Shown: positions 37,201-43,917 of the stretch, piece after piece | How the letters are laid out: every line of letters begins with the position of its first letter | How positions within the stretch are numbered: the stretch's first letter is position 1 | Assembly (NCBI GenBank): GCA_002492465.1 | Contig: DKYT01000030.1 | Coordinates: forward strand, 1-64,000 | DNA length: 64,000 bases | Origin: Lachnospiraceae bacterium UBA7093 | Lineage (GTDB): Bacteria > Bacillota > Clostridia > Lachnospirales > Lachnospiraceae | Direction of reading: 5' to 3' | Translations under genes and position numbers: made by a program | Notes under the pieces: generated by a model | Told to the model about the DNA's origin: nothing | The model's input: only the letters and a program-made list of their open reading frames with translations | Databases searched by the model: none

Positions 37201-38760
37201 TTTGCCGGGAATGCAGGCTGTGATATGCCGGACAAGGACTGCCCGGTGTGCGGAAAGCCTTTGGTAAAAGACGGTTTTGATATTCCCTTTGAGACTTTTC
37301 TGGGATTTAAGGGGGACAAAGAGCCGGATATTGACTTGAATTTTTCAGGGGAATACCAGAGCAAGGCTCATAAGTATACGGAGGTTATTTTCGGGTCGGG
37401 GCAGACCTATCGTGCAGGAACCATTGCGACCCTTGCAGATAAGACGGCATTCGGCTATGTGAAGAATTATTATGAAGAGCGTGGAAAGCGGAAACGCAAC
37501 TGTGAGATCAACCGGATTGTAGGCGGCTGTACCGGTATCAGAAGAAGTACCGGACAGCATCCGGGAGGAATCATTGTGCTTCCTATGGGGGAGGATATTA
37601 ATTCCTTTACGCCGGTACAGCATCCGGCGAACGATATGACTACGGATATTGTGACCACTCATTTTGACTATCACTCTATCGATCATAACCTTTTGAAGCT
37701 TGATATACTGGGACATGATGATCCTACTATGATCCGGATGCTTCAGGATTTAACGGGGATCGACCCTACAAAAATACCTTTGGATGATCCACAGGTTATG
37801 TCGCTGTTTCAGAATACTTCGGCATTGGGCATTACGCCGGATCAGATCGACGGCTGTCCGGTAGGTTCCCTTGGCATACCGGAGTTTGGAACAGAATTTG
37901 TCATTCAGATGCTCCTGGATACCAAGCCCCAGTGTTTTTCGGATCTGATTCGGATTTCCGGTCTGGGGCATGGCACGGACGTGTGGCTGGGAAATGCCCA
38001 GACCCTTATTTTGGAGGGAACGGCAACGATTTCCACGGCGATCTGCTGCCGTGACGATATTATGATCTACCTGATTAACCAGGGAGTGGAAAGCGCTTTA
38101 TCTTTCACCATTATGGAAAGCGTGCGTAAAGGAAAAGGGTTAAAGCCGGAGTGGGAAGAGGCAATGAAAGAAAAAGGGGTGCCTGACTGGTATATCTGGT
38201 CCTGCAAAAAGATCAAATACATGTTTCCCAAGGCGCATGCGGCGGCTTATGTGATGATGGCATGGCGTATTGCCTACTGCAAGATCAACTATCCCCTTGC
38301 TTACTATGCCGCTTATTTTTCCATTCGTGCATCGGCTTTTTCCTATGAATTGATGTGTCTGGGGCAGCAGCATTTGGAAAAGGTTATGGGAGAGTATAAA
38401 CGAAGGAGCGATACGCTGTCGAAAAAGGAACAGGACTCCTATAAGGATATGAAAATCGTACAGGAGATGTACGCCAGAGGATTTGATTTTGTACCCATTG
38501 ATATTTTCTCGGCACATTCCAGAAACTTCCAGATTGTGGATGGAAAGCTGATGCCGTCTCTAAACAGCATCGACGGTTTGGGAGAAAAGGCGGCGGATGC
38601 CATTGTGGAGGCGGCAAAGGACGGTCCTTTCCTTTCCAAGGATGATTTCCGCCAGCGTACTAAGGTATCGAAAACCATTGTGGATTTGATGGACAGTCTT
38701 CACCTGTTGGGGGATCTGCCCGAATCCAATCAGATCAGTTTGTTTGATTTTGTTTCATAA
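34231..38760 (+). CDS. polC: DNA polymerase III subunit alpha, Gram-positive PolC type
   Basis: Replicative polymerase with proofreading (1509 aa; the family is usually ~1430-1470). Order of domains: N-terminal regions; OB fold (~275-370); PHP domain starting VELHCHTKMSDMDG; an inserted 3'-5' exonuclease with FVVFDIETTGF and HNANFDMSF, ending HHRAVDDAEAT; then the C-family polymerase palm with GSRGSVGSS and the catalytic PDIDLNFSGEYQ. Zinc-finger cysteines occur in CPHCHYYDF and CPVCGKP. A Lys/Glu-rich stretch at ~185-245 explains part of the extra length. Confidence 0.97.
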   Translation: MAKQFFEVFPALKLDKKIQDLFEQVTVEKVSGTKNRELIRVTVSCGYLIPKETIFKVEGEIKKQFFSAHNVTVKLYERFHLSEQYTPEKLMDAYHDSILLELRNYSPIVYNLFKGSELTFTEEGILHLTMEDTIPARSKAEELSGILEKIFNVRCGFSVLCQVSYQEKKTGKYKEEDDLKIARQVAEITARASAERTPEVEEKKEMKKVSPKEKTGAKVQEFPKTPEKRTGSFSRGIPGTGHKGEFKRAVKRSDNPDVLYGRDFEEEAMPIEDIVGEMGEVVIRGKVISFDAREIKNERTILMFDVTDFTDTMTIKLFAHNDQVEEIKGGIKPGAFLKLKGVTTIDKFDNELTIGSLAGVKRIPDFTTSRSDNSGRKRVELHCHTKMSDMDGVSEAKDIVKRAYQWGHPAIAITDHGVVQAFPDANHVWEDLWKAEKAKRKEAGEENPDKQNFFKIIYGMEAYLVDDLQEIVTGERGQTFEEDFVVFDIETTGFSPVNNRIIEIGAVKVSGGEIKERFSAFVNPQVPIPFEIEKLTGINDAMVMDAPLIEEILPRFLEFCGDAVLVAHNANFDMSFIKENALRQHIQKEFTYVDTVGIARILLPHQGKHTLDAVAKTLGVSLENHHRAVDDAEATAEIFVKFIPMLKETGADTLAKVNALGDSSPDIVKRLPSYHAIILAQNNIGRENLYTLVSESHLTYYSKRPRVPKSLLMKHREGLILGSACEAGELYRALLEGKPDSEIARLVNFYDYLEIQPLGNNKFMIDSERVPSINSMEDIKEVNRKIVALGEEFGKLVVATCDVHFLDPEDEVYRRIIMTGKGFTDADEQAPLYLRTTEEMLEEFSYLGSDKAEEVVITNTNKIADRIDVMAPVRPDKCPPVIPDSDKTLTEICYNRAHELYGENLPQIVEERLKKELNSIITNGFAVMYIIAQKLVWKSVEDGYLVGSRGSVGSSLVAFMAGITEVNSLSAHYRCPHCHYYDFDSPEVKAFAGNAGCDMPDKDCPVCGKPLVKDGFDIPFETFLGFKGDKEPDIDLNFSGEYQSKAHKYTEVIFGSGQTYRAGTIATLADKTAFGYVKNYYEERGKRKRNCEINRIVGGCTGIRRSTGQHPGGIIVLPMGEDINSFTPVQHPANDMTTDIVTTHFDYHSIDHNLLKLDILGHDDPTMIRMLQDLTGIDPTKIPLDDPQVMSLFQNTSALGITPDQIDGCPVGSLGIPEFGTEFVIQMLLDTKPQCFSDLIRISGLGHGTDVWLGNAQTLILEGTATISTAICCRDDIMIYLINQGVESALSFTIMESVRKGKGLKPEWEEAMKEKGVPDWYIWSCKKIKYMFPKAHAAAYVMMAWRIAYCKINYPLAYYAAYFSIRASAFSYELMCLGQQHLEKVMGEYKRRSDTLSKKEQDSYKDMKIVQEMYARGFDFVPIDIFSAHSRNFQIVDGKLMPSLNSIDGLGEKAADAIVEAAKDGPFLSKDDFRQRTKVSKTIVDLMDSLHLLGDLPESNQISLFDFVS

Positions 38761-38770
38761 GTAACGAACG

Positions 38771-38798
38771 GCACTTGCAGAAATGCAGGTGCTTTTTT
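38771..38798 (+). terminator. Rho-independent terminator after polC
   Basis: Stem GCACTTGCA / TGCAGGTGC (one G-T pair) with loop GAAA, followed by six T. Starts 10 bases after the polC stop. Confidence 0.85.
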
Positions 38799-38810
38799 GG
38801 TAAACAAAAA

Positions 38811-38827
38811 CAGAACTGTCAGTTCTG
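38811..38827. promoter_or_regulatory. Perfect palindrome CAGAACT-GTC-AGTTCTG
   Basis: Seven-base arms around a three-base centre, between the polC terminator and a second hairpin. Possible protein-binding site, though no promoter is clearly placed beside it. Confidence 0.35.
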
Positions 38828-38837
38828 GACAGAATGA

Positions 38838-38884
38838 AAAAAAGAGAGAAAACTAAAACTTATTAGTTTGGCTTTCTCTTTTTT
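38838..38884. terminator. Second, bidirectional-looking hairpin terminator
   Basis: AAAAAAGAGA pairs with TCTCTTTTTT, with an inner stem AAACTAA / TTAGTTT. A-run on one side and T-run on the other allow termination in either direction. It ends the housekeeping block before the accessory region. Confidence 0.6.
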
Positions 38885-38943
38885 GATGTCCGTTTGATTT
38901 CGTCATTTGTGCTTTAGGATAAAGAAAAAAGGAGGTAATTGCT

Positions 38944-39672
38944 ATGGAAGTATCAGTATTATCATGGAATGTCCGTGGCGAAGACGAAAGAAAAGGAGCC
39001 TATCTGGCGCATGTGCTGAACTGGGTAAAGGAAAATTGGAATAGCGGTCAGGAGGTAGATTTTATATTCCTGCAGGAGGCATCCGCCATGAATTTGGAAA
39101 ACACTCTCTACAATGGGCTTTTAAGCAGCATGGGGTATCAGGTATTTCGTTTCAGGGAGAGAGCCGACGGTCGCGGCGACTGTTATCTGTTTGCAGTGAA
39201 GGGAGGATGGCAAGTGGAAGAGGCATCCGGCTATTTGCAGGTATGGGATCCAAGAGAACTCTGCGGCGTTCCAATCCGCTCTCCCTTTTATATGGAGGTT
39301 AATAATGGCGCAATAAAATTGCGGCTAATCAACTTTCACAATGCATTTGGTGGGGGTGTCAGCGGAGCATGTACCCGTGCCCTTGCGGAAAAACTGAAGG
39401 AGGATCCCAACACGCCCACCATACTGGCGGGGGATTTTAACCTTCGTTGGGACGAGATGCCGGATTTTGAAATTCTGTATTGTCTGATCAGCAATCGTTT
39501 CGACCATATTCTGACGTCTCCCTGTATGAATTACATATGCGGAGAAGCTCTGGATGAGGATTTGGAGGGACGTCCGGTACTTTGGGAATATGGGGAGAAT
39601 GATATAAGCTCTATCAATGGCAGCGATCACTGTGCGATTTTTGGGAGATATGAGATGCCTGAAAACGGATAA
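38944..39672 (+). CDS. Endonuclease/exonuclease/phosphatase (EEP) fold protein
   Basis: 242-aa protein of the DNase I-like superfamily. Motifs in order: LSWNVRGEDERKG (metal Asn), FIFLQEAS (metal Glu), LRLINFHNAFGG (catalytic His region), LAGDFNLRWDE (D-x-N) and NGSDHCAIFGRYE (terminal Asp-His). No signal peptide. AAAAAAGGAGG precedes the ATG. Members cut nucleic acids, phosphoinositides or sphingomyelin; nothing here decides which. First gene of the accessory region after polC. Confidence 0.8.
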   Translation: MEVSVLSWNVRGEDERKGAYLAHVLNWVKENWNSGQEVDFIFLQEASAMNLENTLYNGLLSSMGYQVFRFRERADGRGDCYLFAVKGGWQVEEASGYLQVWDPRELCGVPIRSPFYMEVNNGAIKLRLINFHNAFGGGVSGACTRALAEKLKEDPNTPTILAGDFNLRWDEMPDFEILYCLISNRFDHILTSPCMNYICGEALDEDLEGRPVLWEYGENDISSINGSDHCAIFGRYEMPENG

Positions 39673-39791
39673 ATAAAAGGGGAGCGACCAGATTCCGATT
39701 GAATTCCAAAGCACTATGTTAAAGTGGGCATGCAGTCGACAAAATTGCGAAATGCCATGGCACAAATAAAAAAGAATGGAGGAAATTTCTT

Positions 39792-40400
39792 ATGCAGAAA
39801 TATTCACTTACAGTAACAAACGATTCACACCTTTTTGGAAACATTTGCGTGTTCCAGACGCTGCCTGATCAGCCGGAAAATATGGTGAGCCTTGCATGGT
39901 TCAGCGAACCGGCGCATCCTGGAACTACAGTGGAATTTGGCTGGTATATCAGCTACAACTTCGTATGGTCACGTCAGGGCGTATTAATTCCCGGCGTTAC
40001 CTTCAAGGCATCTGAAACCATTGATACGGAGCCTTCGGATATTACAAAAAATTCCATTGGGTTTACCAAGGAACGCGGCGCTTATCACTTTACAAAGGCA
40101 AACAAGAGCACGGCGTCTGGGAAAATGGGGATTTACACAGATCAGAGCGTTCCTCACGGAGAGGCTTCCGTTGGTGTGGGCATGTCCGGCAGCGGTACCT
40201 TCGCCGTAACAGCAACGCCGAATTATAATTTCTCATTCCTTCCTCATCCCAAATACTGGGTAGTATTCGGAACCTATGAAAAGGGAGAGGTAATGGACAT
40301 TGAGGCATTGACCAACACAGCTGAAGTCATATTTGAGCCGGACATTTACGATATGCATGCAACACTTCAGAAAGACAATACATGGAGTGTGTCCAGATAA
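39792..40400 (+). CDS. RhiA-like protein
   Basis: 202-aa protein that I recognise as RhiA-like (rhizosphere-induced protein family): QKYSLTVTNDSHLFGNICVFQ, NMVSLAWFSEPAHPGTTVEF, ASVGVGMSGSGTFAV and PHPKYWVVFGTYEKGEVMDI match the family pattern, including the closing ATLQKDNTWSV. No signal peptide or membrane helix. Molecular function of the family is unknown. A terminator follows, and then a BTAD-type regulator gene, which may control it. Confidence 0.7.
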   Translation: MQKYSLTVTNDSHLFGNICVFQTLPDQPENMVSLAWFSEPAHPGTTVEFGWYISYNFVWSRQGVLIPGVTFKASETIDTEPSDITKNSIGFTKERGAYHFTKANKSTASGKMGIYTDQSVPHGEASVGVGMSGSGTFAVTATPNYNFSFLPHPKYWVVFGTYEKGEVMDIEALTNTAEVIFEPDIYDMHATLQKDNTWSVSR

Positions 40401-40420
40401 TCCTTTGGATCTGTGACCAG

Positions 40421-40454
40421 AAAATGCCCGGATGGTAAGTGATTCGGGCATTTT
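40421..40454 (+). terminator. Hairpin terminator after the RhiA-like gene
   Basis: Perfect 10-bp stem AAAATGCCCG / CGGGCATTTT with a 14-base loop; T-rich bases continue after it (TTTTCCTTT). Confidence 0.75.
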
Positions 40455-40478
40455 CCTTTATGGGGAGAATCAACGTAA

Positions 40479-41039
40479 ATGGGCGACAAAAAAAAGAGAA
40501 AGAACGAAAAAATAGAAATACGATGTTTTGGAAGGCTGTCCATTATCATGGGAGATAAAGAATTGGGCAGTTTAATGAATTCACAAAAGGCGGAGGAACT
40601 GATCGCATTTCTGGCGACCTATAATGGTCAATCCGTTAAAAAGACGGTTGTCTGTGACGCTCTTTGGAGTAACGCCAGTCCGAAACGGAGTGCCGATAGT
40701 CTATACAAACTGGTTCGTAAAATCAAGGCAATGCCAATTCCCTTCCATATCGAGTGCAAGCGCAATATTATTCAGTTTCACATGGATAATGTGAAAAGCG
40801 ATCTGACAGATTTCTTATATCATATACAAAACCGGGAGAACATCGATGCAATGGAAAAAGCAATCCATCTTTATCAGGGAACCTTGTTTGAAGAGGAGGA
40901 CTATGAATGGATTATCCAAAAAGAGGGAAAATTTGATATGCTTTATCTGGATGCGCTGCAGTATTTGTCAGATTACTATGAAGGAAAAGGGAACAAAATG
41001 AAATCGCGTCACTATGAAATGATGCTGGAGCAATTTTAA
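40479..41039 (+). CDS. BTAD/SARP-type transcriptional regulator
   Basis: 186-aa protein: N-terminal winged-helix OmpR/PhoB-like DNA-binding domain (EIRCFGRLSIIMGDKEL, RSADSLYKLVRKIK) followed by a bacterial transcriptional-activator (BTAD) helical repeat domain (NIDAMEKAIHLYQGTLFEEEDYEWI, YLDALQYLSDYYEGKG). No receiver domain. It could regulate the RhiA-like gene, 78 bp upstream, but the terminator between them suggests separate control. Confidence 0.78.
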   Translation: MGDKKKRKNEKIEIRCFGRLSIIMGDKELGSLMNSQKAEELIAFLATYNGQSVKKTVVCDALWSNASPKRSADSLYKLVRKIKAMPIPFHIECKRNIIQFHMDNVKSDLTDFLYHIQNRENIDAMEKAIHLYQGTLFEEEDYEWIIQKEGKFDMLYLDALQYLSDYYEGKGNKMKSRHYEMMLEQF

Positions 41040-41043
41040 AGAC

Positions 41044-41082
41044 ACCAAACGCCGACACGCTTTGCGAGACGGCTTATTGGAC
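41044..41082. repeat. Copy 1 of a 39-bp dispersed hairpin repeat
   Basis: The reverse complement of this segment matches 61994-62032 at 37 of 39 positions. The core GCCGACACGCTTTGCGAGACGGC can fold on itself. It lies just after the BTAD gene stop and beside a terminator hairpin. Confidence 0.75.
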
Positions 41083-41088
41083 CAAAAA

Positions 41089-41128
41089 GAGCCGGGGACA
41101 GCGGAAGAAACTTCACTGTCTCCGGCTC
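41089..41128 (-). terminator. Terminator of the minus-strand RHH-like gene
   Basis: 13-bp stem GAGCCGGGGACAG / CTGTCTCCGGCTC (one G-T pair). Read on the minus strand it begins 9 bases after the gene stop and is followed by TTTTTGG; read on the plus strand there is no T run. Confidence 0.75.
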
Positions 41129-41136
41129 AAAAAGTG

Positions 41137-41766
41137 TCATCCAAAGGGCAGCTCATCTGTGCGGGAAGCATTTAAGAGACTGTCAAAGGTGGTGTACTTT
41201 GCACCGCGAAAGAAGCAGGCATCTTTTTGACCTAACATAATCTTGTGGGGCAGTTCAATGGGAGCACCGTCAAAAATACATACCTTGCATTTCTTTGCAG
41301 GATCATATCGGAATTCCTTTATTTTTGCATAATGGGTAATGGCGGAAACGGGATGCCCACGGTAAATGGCAATATATTTCAAATGAGGTTCCCTGCTGTC
41401 GCTGATTCGGCAGGGATGCCAGCATGGCGTTTCAATTTCTCCCAGGAAGGTTTCCTCAAATCCTCTTTCCTTGGAGGACAATATCAGGGTATCAAATTTT
41501 TCTATTTCTTCAAAATAGGTGTTTACATCAATTTTGTATGTTTCCCGAAGATATTCCTCCGAATCAGCCAGAAATTTGTCGATTGCTTCCTCAATCAGAG
41601 TGTTCCTTGCAAAGCTCCTGGAATCGCTGATAGAGGAGAAGATCCTTATAATCGTGTCGATGCGGTCTACCTTGGCATCGTCTAAGTAGAGGGCAATCTG
41701 CTTTTTGGAGGGTTTGGTGTTTTTTAGAAGGGTATCGAAGTAGGATTGGTTGGATTGTTTTGACAT
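41137..41766 (-). CDS. Protein with ribbon-helix-helix-like N-terminus and unknown C-terminal domain
   Basis: 209-aa protein, start ATG at 41766 preceded by AAAGGAG. Residues ~20-65 (KQIALYLDDAKVDRIDTIIR, then RSFARNTLIEEAIDKFL) look like a ribbon-helix-helix DNA-binding unit. The C-terminal ~100 residues (YIAIYRGHPVSAITHYAKI, later CIFDGAPIELPHKIMLG) form a compact alpha/beta-looking domain that I cannot name. It may be autoregulatory: a promoter with an overlapping palindrome lies directly upstream. It is the last gene before the left inverted repeat. Confidence 0.65.
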   Translation of the reverse strand: MSKQSNQSYFDTLLKNTKPSKKQIALYLDDAKVDRIDTIIRIFSSISDSRSFARNTLIEEAIDKFLADSEEYLRETYKIDVNTYFEEIEKFDTLILSSKERGFEETFLGEIETPCWHPCRISDSREPHLKYIAIYRGHPVSAITHYAKIKEFRYDPAKKCKVCIFDGAPIELPHKIMLGQKDACFFRGAKYTTFDSLLNASRTDELPFG

Positions 41767-41794
41767 GGGGTGGGACTCCTTTCTTTTCTTGACC

Positions 41795-41839
41795 ATAATA
41801 TCACATTGAACAATGCAAATCAATATCTATATTGATATT
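41795..41839 (-). promoter_or_regulatory. Promoter and palindromic operator of the RHH-like gene
   Basis: On the minus strand: TTGATT (41818-41823), 17 bp, TATTAT (41795-41800). A palindrome AATATC-N6-GATATT at 41822-41839 touches the -35, where a dimeric regulator could block polymerase. Promoter is reasonably clear; the operator is inference. Confidence 0.55.
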
Positions 41840-41866
41840 AGTAATAATATTTTATTGAGTAATGCG

Positions 41867-41915
41867 ATTTAGACTTACGCCGTGCGCTTATGCATGATTA
41901 GGCGTAGGTCTAAAT
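41867..41915. repeat. Long inverted repeat upstream of the cassette
   Basis: ATTTAGACTTACGCC (41867-41881) and GGCGTAGGTCTAAAT (41901-41915) match in inverse at 14 of 15 bases, around a 19-base centre. No T run follows, so it is unlikely to be a simple terminator. The rest of 41916-42115 contains no convincing gene; a 68-aa minus-strand reading that crosses into the 124-bp repeat is not supported. Confidence 0.6.
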
Positions 41916-42115
41916 TGTAATGAGAAAGGGGGATATCTAATGGATTTGTAGTAACACATGCAATACGGATAGCAGGAGGGCGTGGAAAAGGGAGAGTTTG
42001 ATTGCAGGAGAACTATAGGTTTGGAAAACAGGAACAATAGTTGCTCGTAGAAAATGTGGAAAAATGTATAATTTTATCATATGGAGTTGTGTAGAAAAGG
42101 GACTAAAAACTGATT

Positions 42116-42239
42116 TGATGGATAATTGAAAGTTATCCGTCAAGTTGGATTATGAACGAAGCAAATTAAAGGATAATACTCGATTATTGATAGTTGATTA
42201 AGTAGTATCAAAAAGATATTTGATACTCCAACGGATAAT
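42116..42239 (+). repeat. Left 124-bp inverted repeat (IR-L)
   Basis: Base-by-base comparison gives full identity with the reverse complement of 48067-48190. Internal elements: GGATAA-TTGAAAG-TTATCC (42120-42138), GGATAA-TACTCGA-TTATTG (42171-42189), palindrome AGTATCAAA-AAGATA-TTTGATACT (42204-42227), and GGATAA at 42233-42238, the left arm of a third site that continues beyond the repeat. Identity stops at 42239, one base after that arm. Confidence 0.95.
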
Positions 42240-42287
42240 AGTACGTTATTCATTGGGAAATATAAAGACTTTTGAAAGGAAACAACA

Positions 42288-43880
42288 ATGTATTTATCTC
42301 AATATAATGACAACAGACTAGAAGTAGCAGTTAGTAATTTATCAGATCATGTAAATAATAAAGATGTCTTTATGTCAGTAAAGAAAAACATAGGAATGGG
42401 AGCTGTAATCAAATGTAATTTGTCTAAAAAAATGCTTCGCTATTCGTACTATAAAGATTGTATATTTGATTCAACAATTTGTAAAAGTATTGGGTTTTCT
42501 GGCTCAAAGTTTATTGATACAACTTTTAAAAACTGTGACTTAGAAAATGGAAACTTACATTCATGTGATTTTAGGAACGTGACTTTTACAGGAGAAGAAA
42601 AACAATTTAAAATGAAAAATGTTGGCTTTCATAAAAGCACATTTACGGAATGCACTTTTCAAAGTTTGGATATCTTCTCTTGCGGATTTACAGATACAGT
42701 ATTTTATAATACATCATTTATTGATTGCATCATAAAATTGTCGTCGCTTGAAAACGCTCAATTTATTAACTGTAGATTCATTAATGTAAACCTTTCAACT
42801 TTAAATTTGGAATATGTAGAGTTTAAAAATATTTTTGCTCAAAATACTATTTTCCCATTTATTACTATTCCTTCTGCTTTTGGGCTACTACAACAGTTGC
42901 CATTACTAGAAGATACCAATACAATATATTCTGCCCAAAATAATGCTCATAAATTATCAATTTTGGGGTATTTAGAATTATTAAAGGATTTTGAATGTTT
43001 TTATTGTAAACAAGAAAATTTTTATGCTTTGTCTAACATATTTATTTCAACGAATAGAGTAGAAGAAGCGTATGATGCTATTACAGCAGGTATATTAAAT
43101 GCTATCAAAATAAGGGATTATAGAATATTACATCATTTTTGCAGATTAGTCTATTTAAGTAATATGTTTACTTTTAAACAAAGAAGAAATTTGTATGAAA
43201 ATATCAACCAATGGATAGGGCATGAGAATTTAACAATGCCTGAATACCATAATTATCAAATATTTATTAGTCCTGTTCGGGAAATGCTTCTAAATAGTGA
43301 CCATAATAATCCAACTTTGTATTTTTATCTCAAAACCAATATCCACTCAAGTGAAAAGAAAAAGCAGGTTATGCTACTTACAGTAATTGATAATATTTTA
43401 TCTTATTGTAATGTATCTTCCACTTCAATAGAATTACGACATAATTCAGATTATGTTGATTTTTTAACAATTGTATGTGAAAATTTTTTGCAATTTTCAC
43501 AAGTTTTAATAATGATATATAGTTCATTAGGTGGAATTGGACTTTTTGCTACAGGTATTAAAAAGGTCATAGAGATGGCACAAACTACAATGTTGAATCA
43601 TGATCAACATATAATAAATAAACTAGAACAAAAGAAATTGGAAATGGAAATATTATCAATTAAACAAGAAAAAGATTATAAGGAAAAAATGGATAAATTA
43701 GAATATAATAAAGCAATTTTGGAATTGCAAAAATTAAATTCTGAATTGGAAAATATGAATATGGAAGCAAGTAAAAATAATAAAATATTATTAGAAAATG
43801 ATATTCAAATTTCTGTAGGACACACTTCTAGAAATTTAATTATAGCACCTATACCAGAAATGATGCAATACAACCAATAA
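42288..43880 (+). CDS. Pentapeptide-repeat protein with helical middle and coiled-coil C-terminus
   Basis: 530-aa cassette protein. Residues ~45-190 contain pentapeptide-type repeats at five-residue spacing (IFDSTICKSIGFSGSKFIDT, FKNCDLENGNLHSCDFRNVT, FTECTFQSLDIFSCGFTDTV), predicted to form a right-handed quadrilateral beta helix. A helical region follows (~200-400), then a hydrophobic stretch (VLIMIYSSLGGIGLFATGI, ~408-428) and a charged coiled coil (~440-505). Start ATG 42288 has GAAAGGA upstream, 48 bp inside IR-L. Very AT-rich. Role unknown; gyrase-protecting pentapeptide proteins are much shorter, so immunity is only one possibility. Confidence 0.75.
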   Translation: MYLSQYNDNRLEVAVSNLSDHVNNKDVFMSVKKNIGMGAVIKCNLSKKMLRYSYYKDCIFDSTICKSIGFSGSKFIDTTFKNCDLENGNLHSCDFRNVTFTGEEKQFKMKNVGFHKSTFTECTFQSLDIFSCGFTDTVFYNTSFIDCIIKLSSLENAQFINCRFINVNLSTLNLEYVEFKNIFAQNTIFPFITIPSAFGLLQQLPLLEDTNTIYSAQNNAHKLSILGYLELLKDFECFYCKQENFYALSNIFISTNRVEEAYDAITAGILNAIKIRDYRILHHFCRLVYLSNMFTFKQRRNLYENINQWIGHENLTMPEYHNYQIFISPVREMLLNSDHNNPTLYFYLKTNIHSSEKKKQVMLLTVIDNILSYCNVSSTSIELRHNSDYVDFLTIVCENFLQFSQVLIMIYSSLGGIGLFATGIKKVIEMAQTTMLNHDQHIINKLEQKKLEMEILSIKQEKDYKEKMDKLEYNKAILELQKLNSELENMNMEASKNNKILLENDIQISVGHTSRNLIIAPIPEMMQYNQ

Positions 43881-43917
43881 CATTAAAGCAGGTAATTAAT
43901 CCTGCTTTAATGTTATT
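43876..43917. terminator. Bidirectional terminator between convergent cassette genes
   Basis: Perfect 17-bp palindrome AATAACATTAAAGCAGG / CCTGCTTTAATGTTATT with an 8-base loop. The left arm contains the pentapeptide-gene stop codon and the loop contains the stop codon of the opposing radical-SAM gene, so one element closes both transcripts. Confidence 0.8.

Noticed and set aside
41937..42143. 68-codon minus-strand frame crossing the left repeat edge
   Set aside because: Starts with TTG inside the repeat without a ribosome-binding site and has no recognisable protein features.
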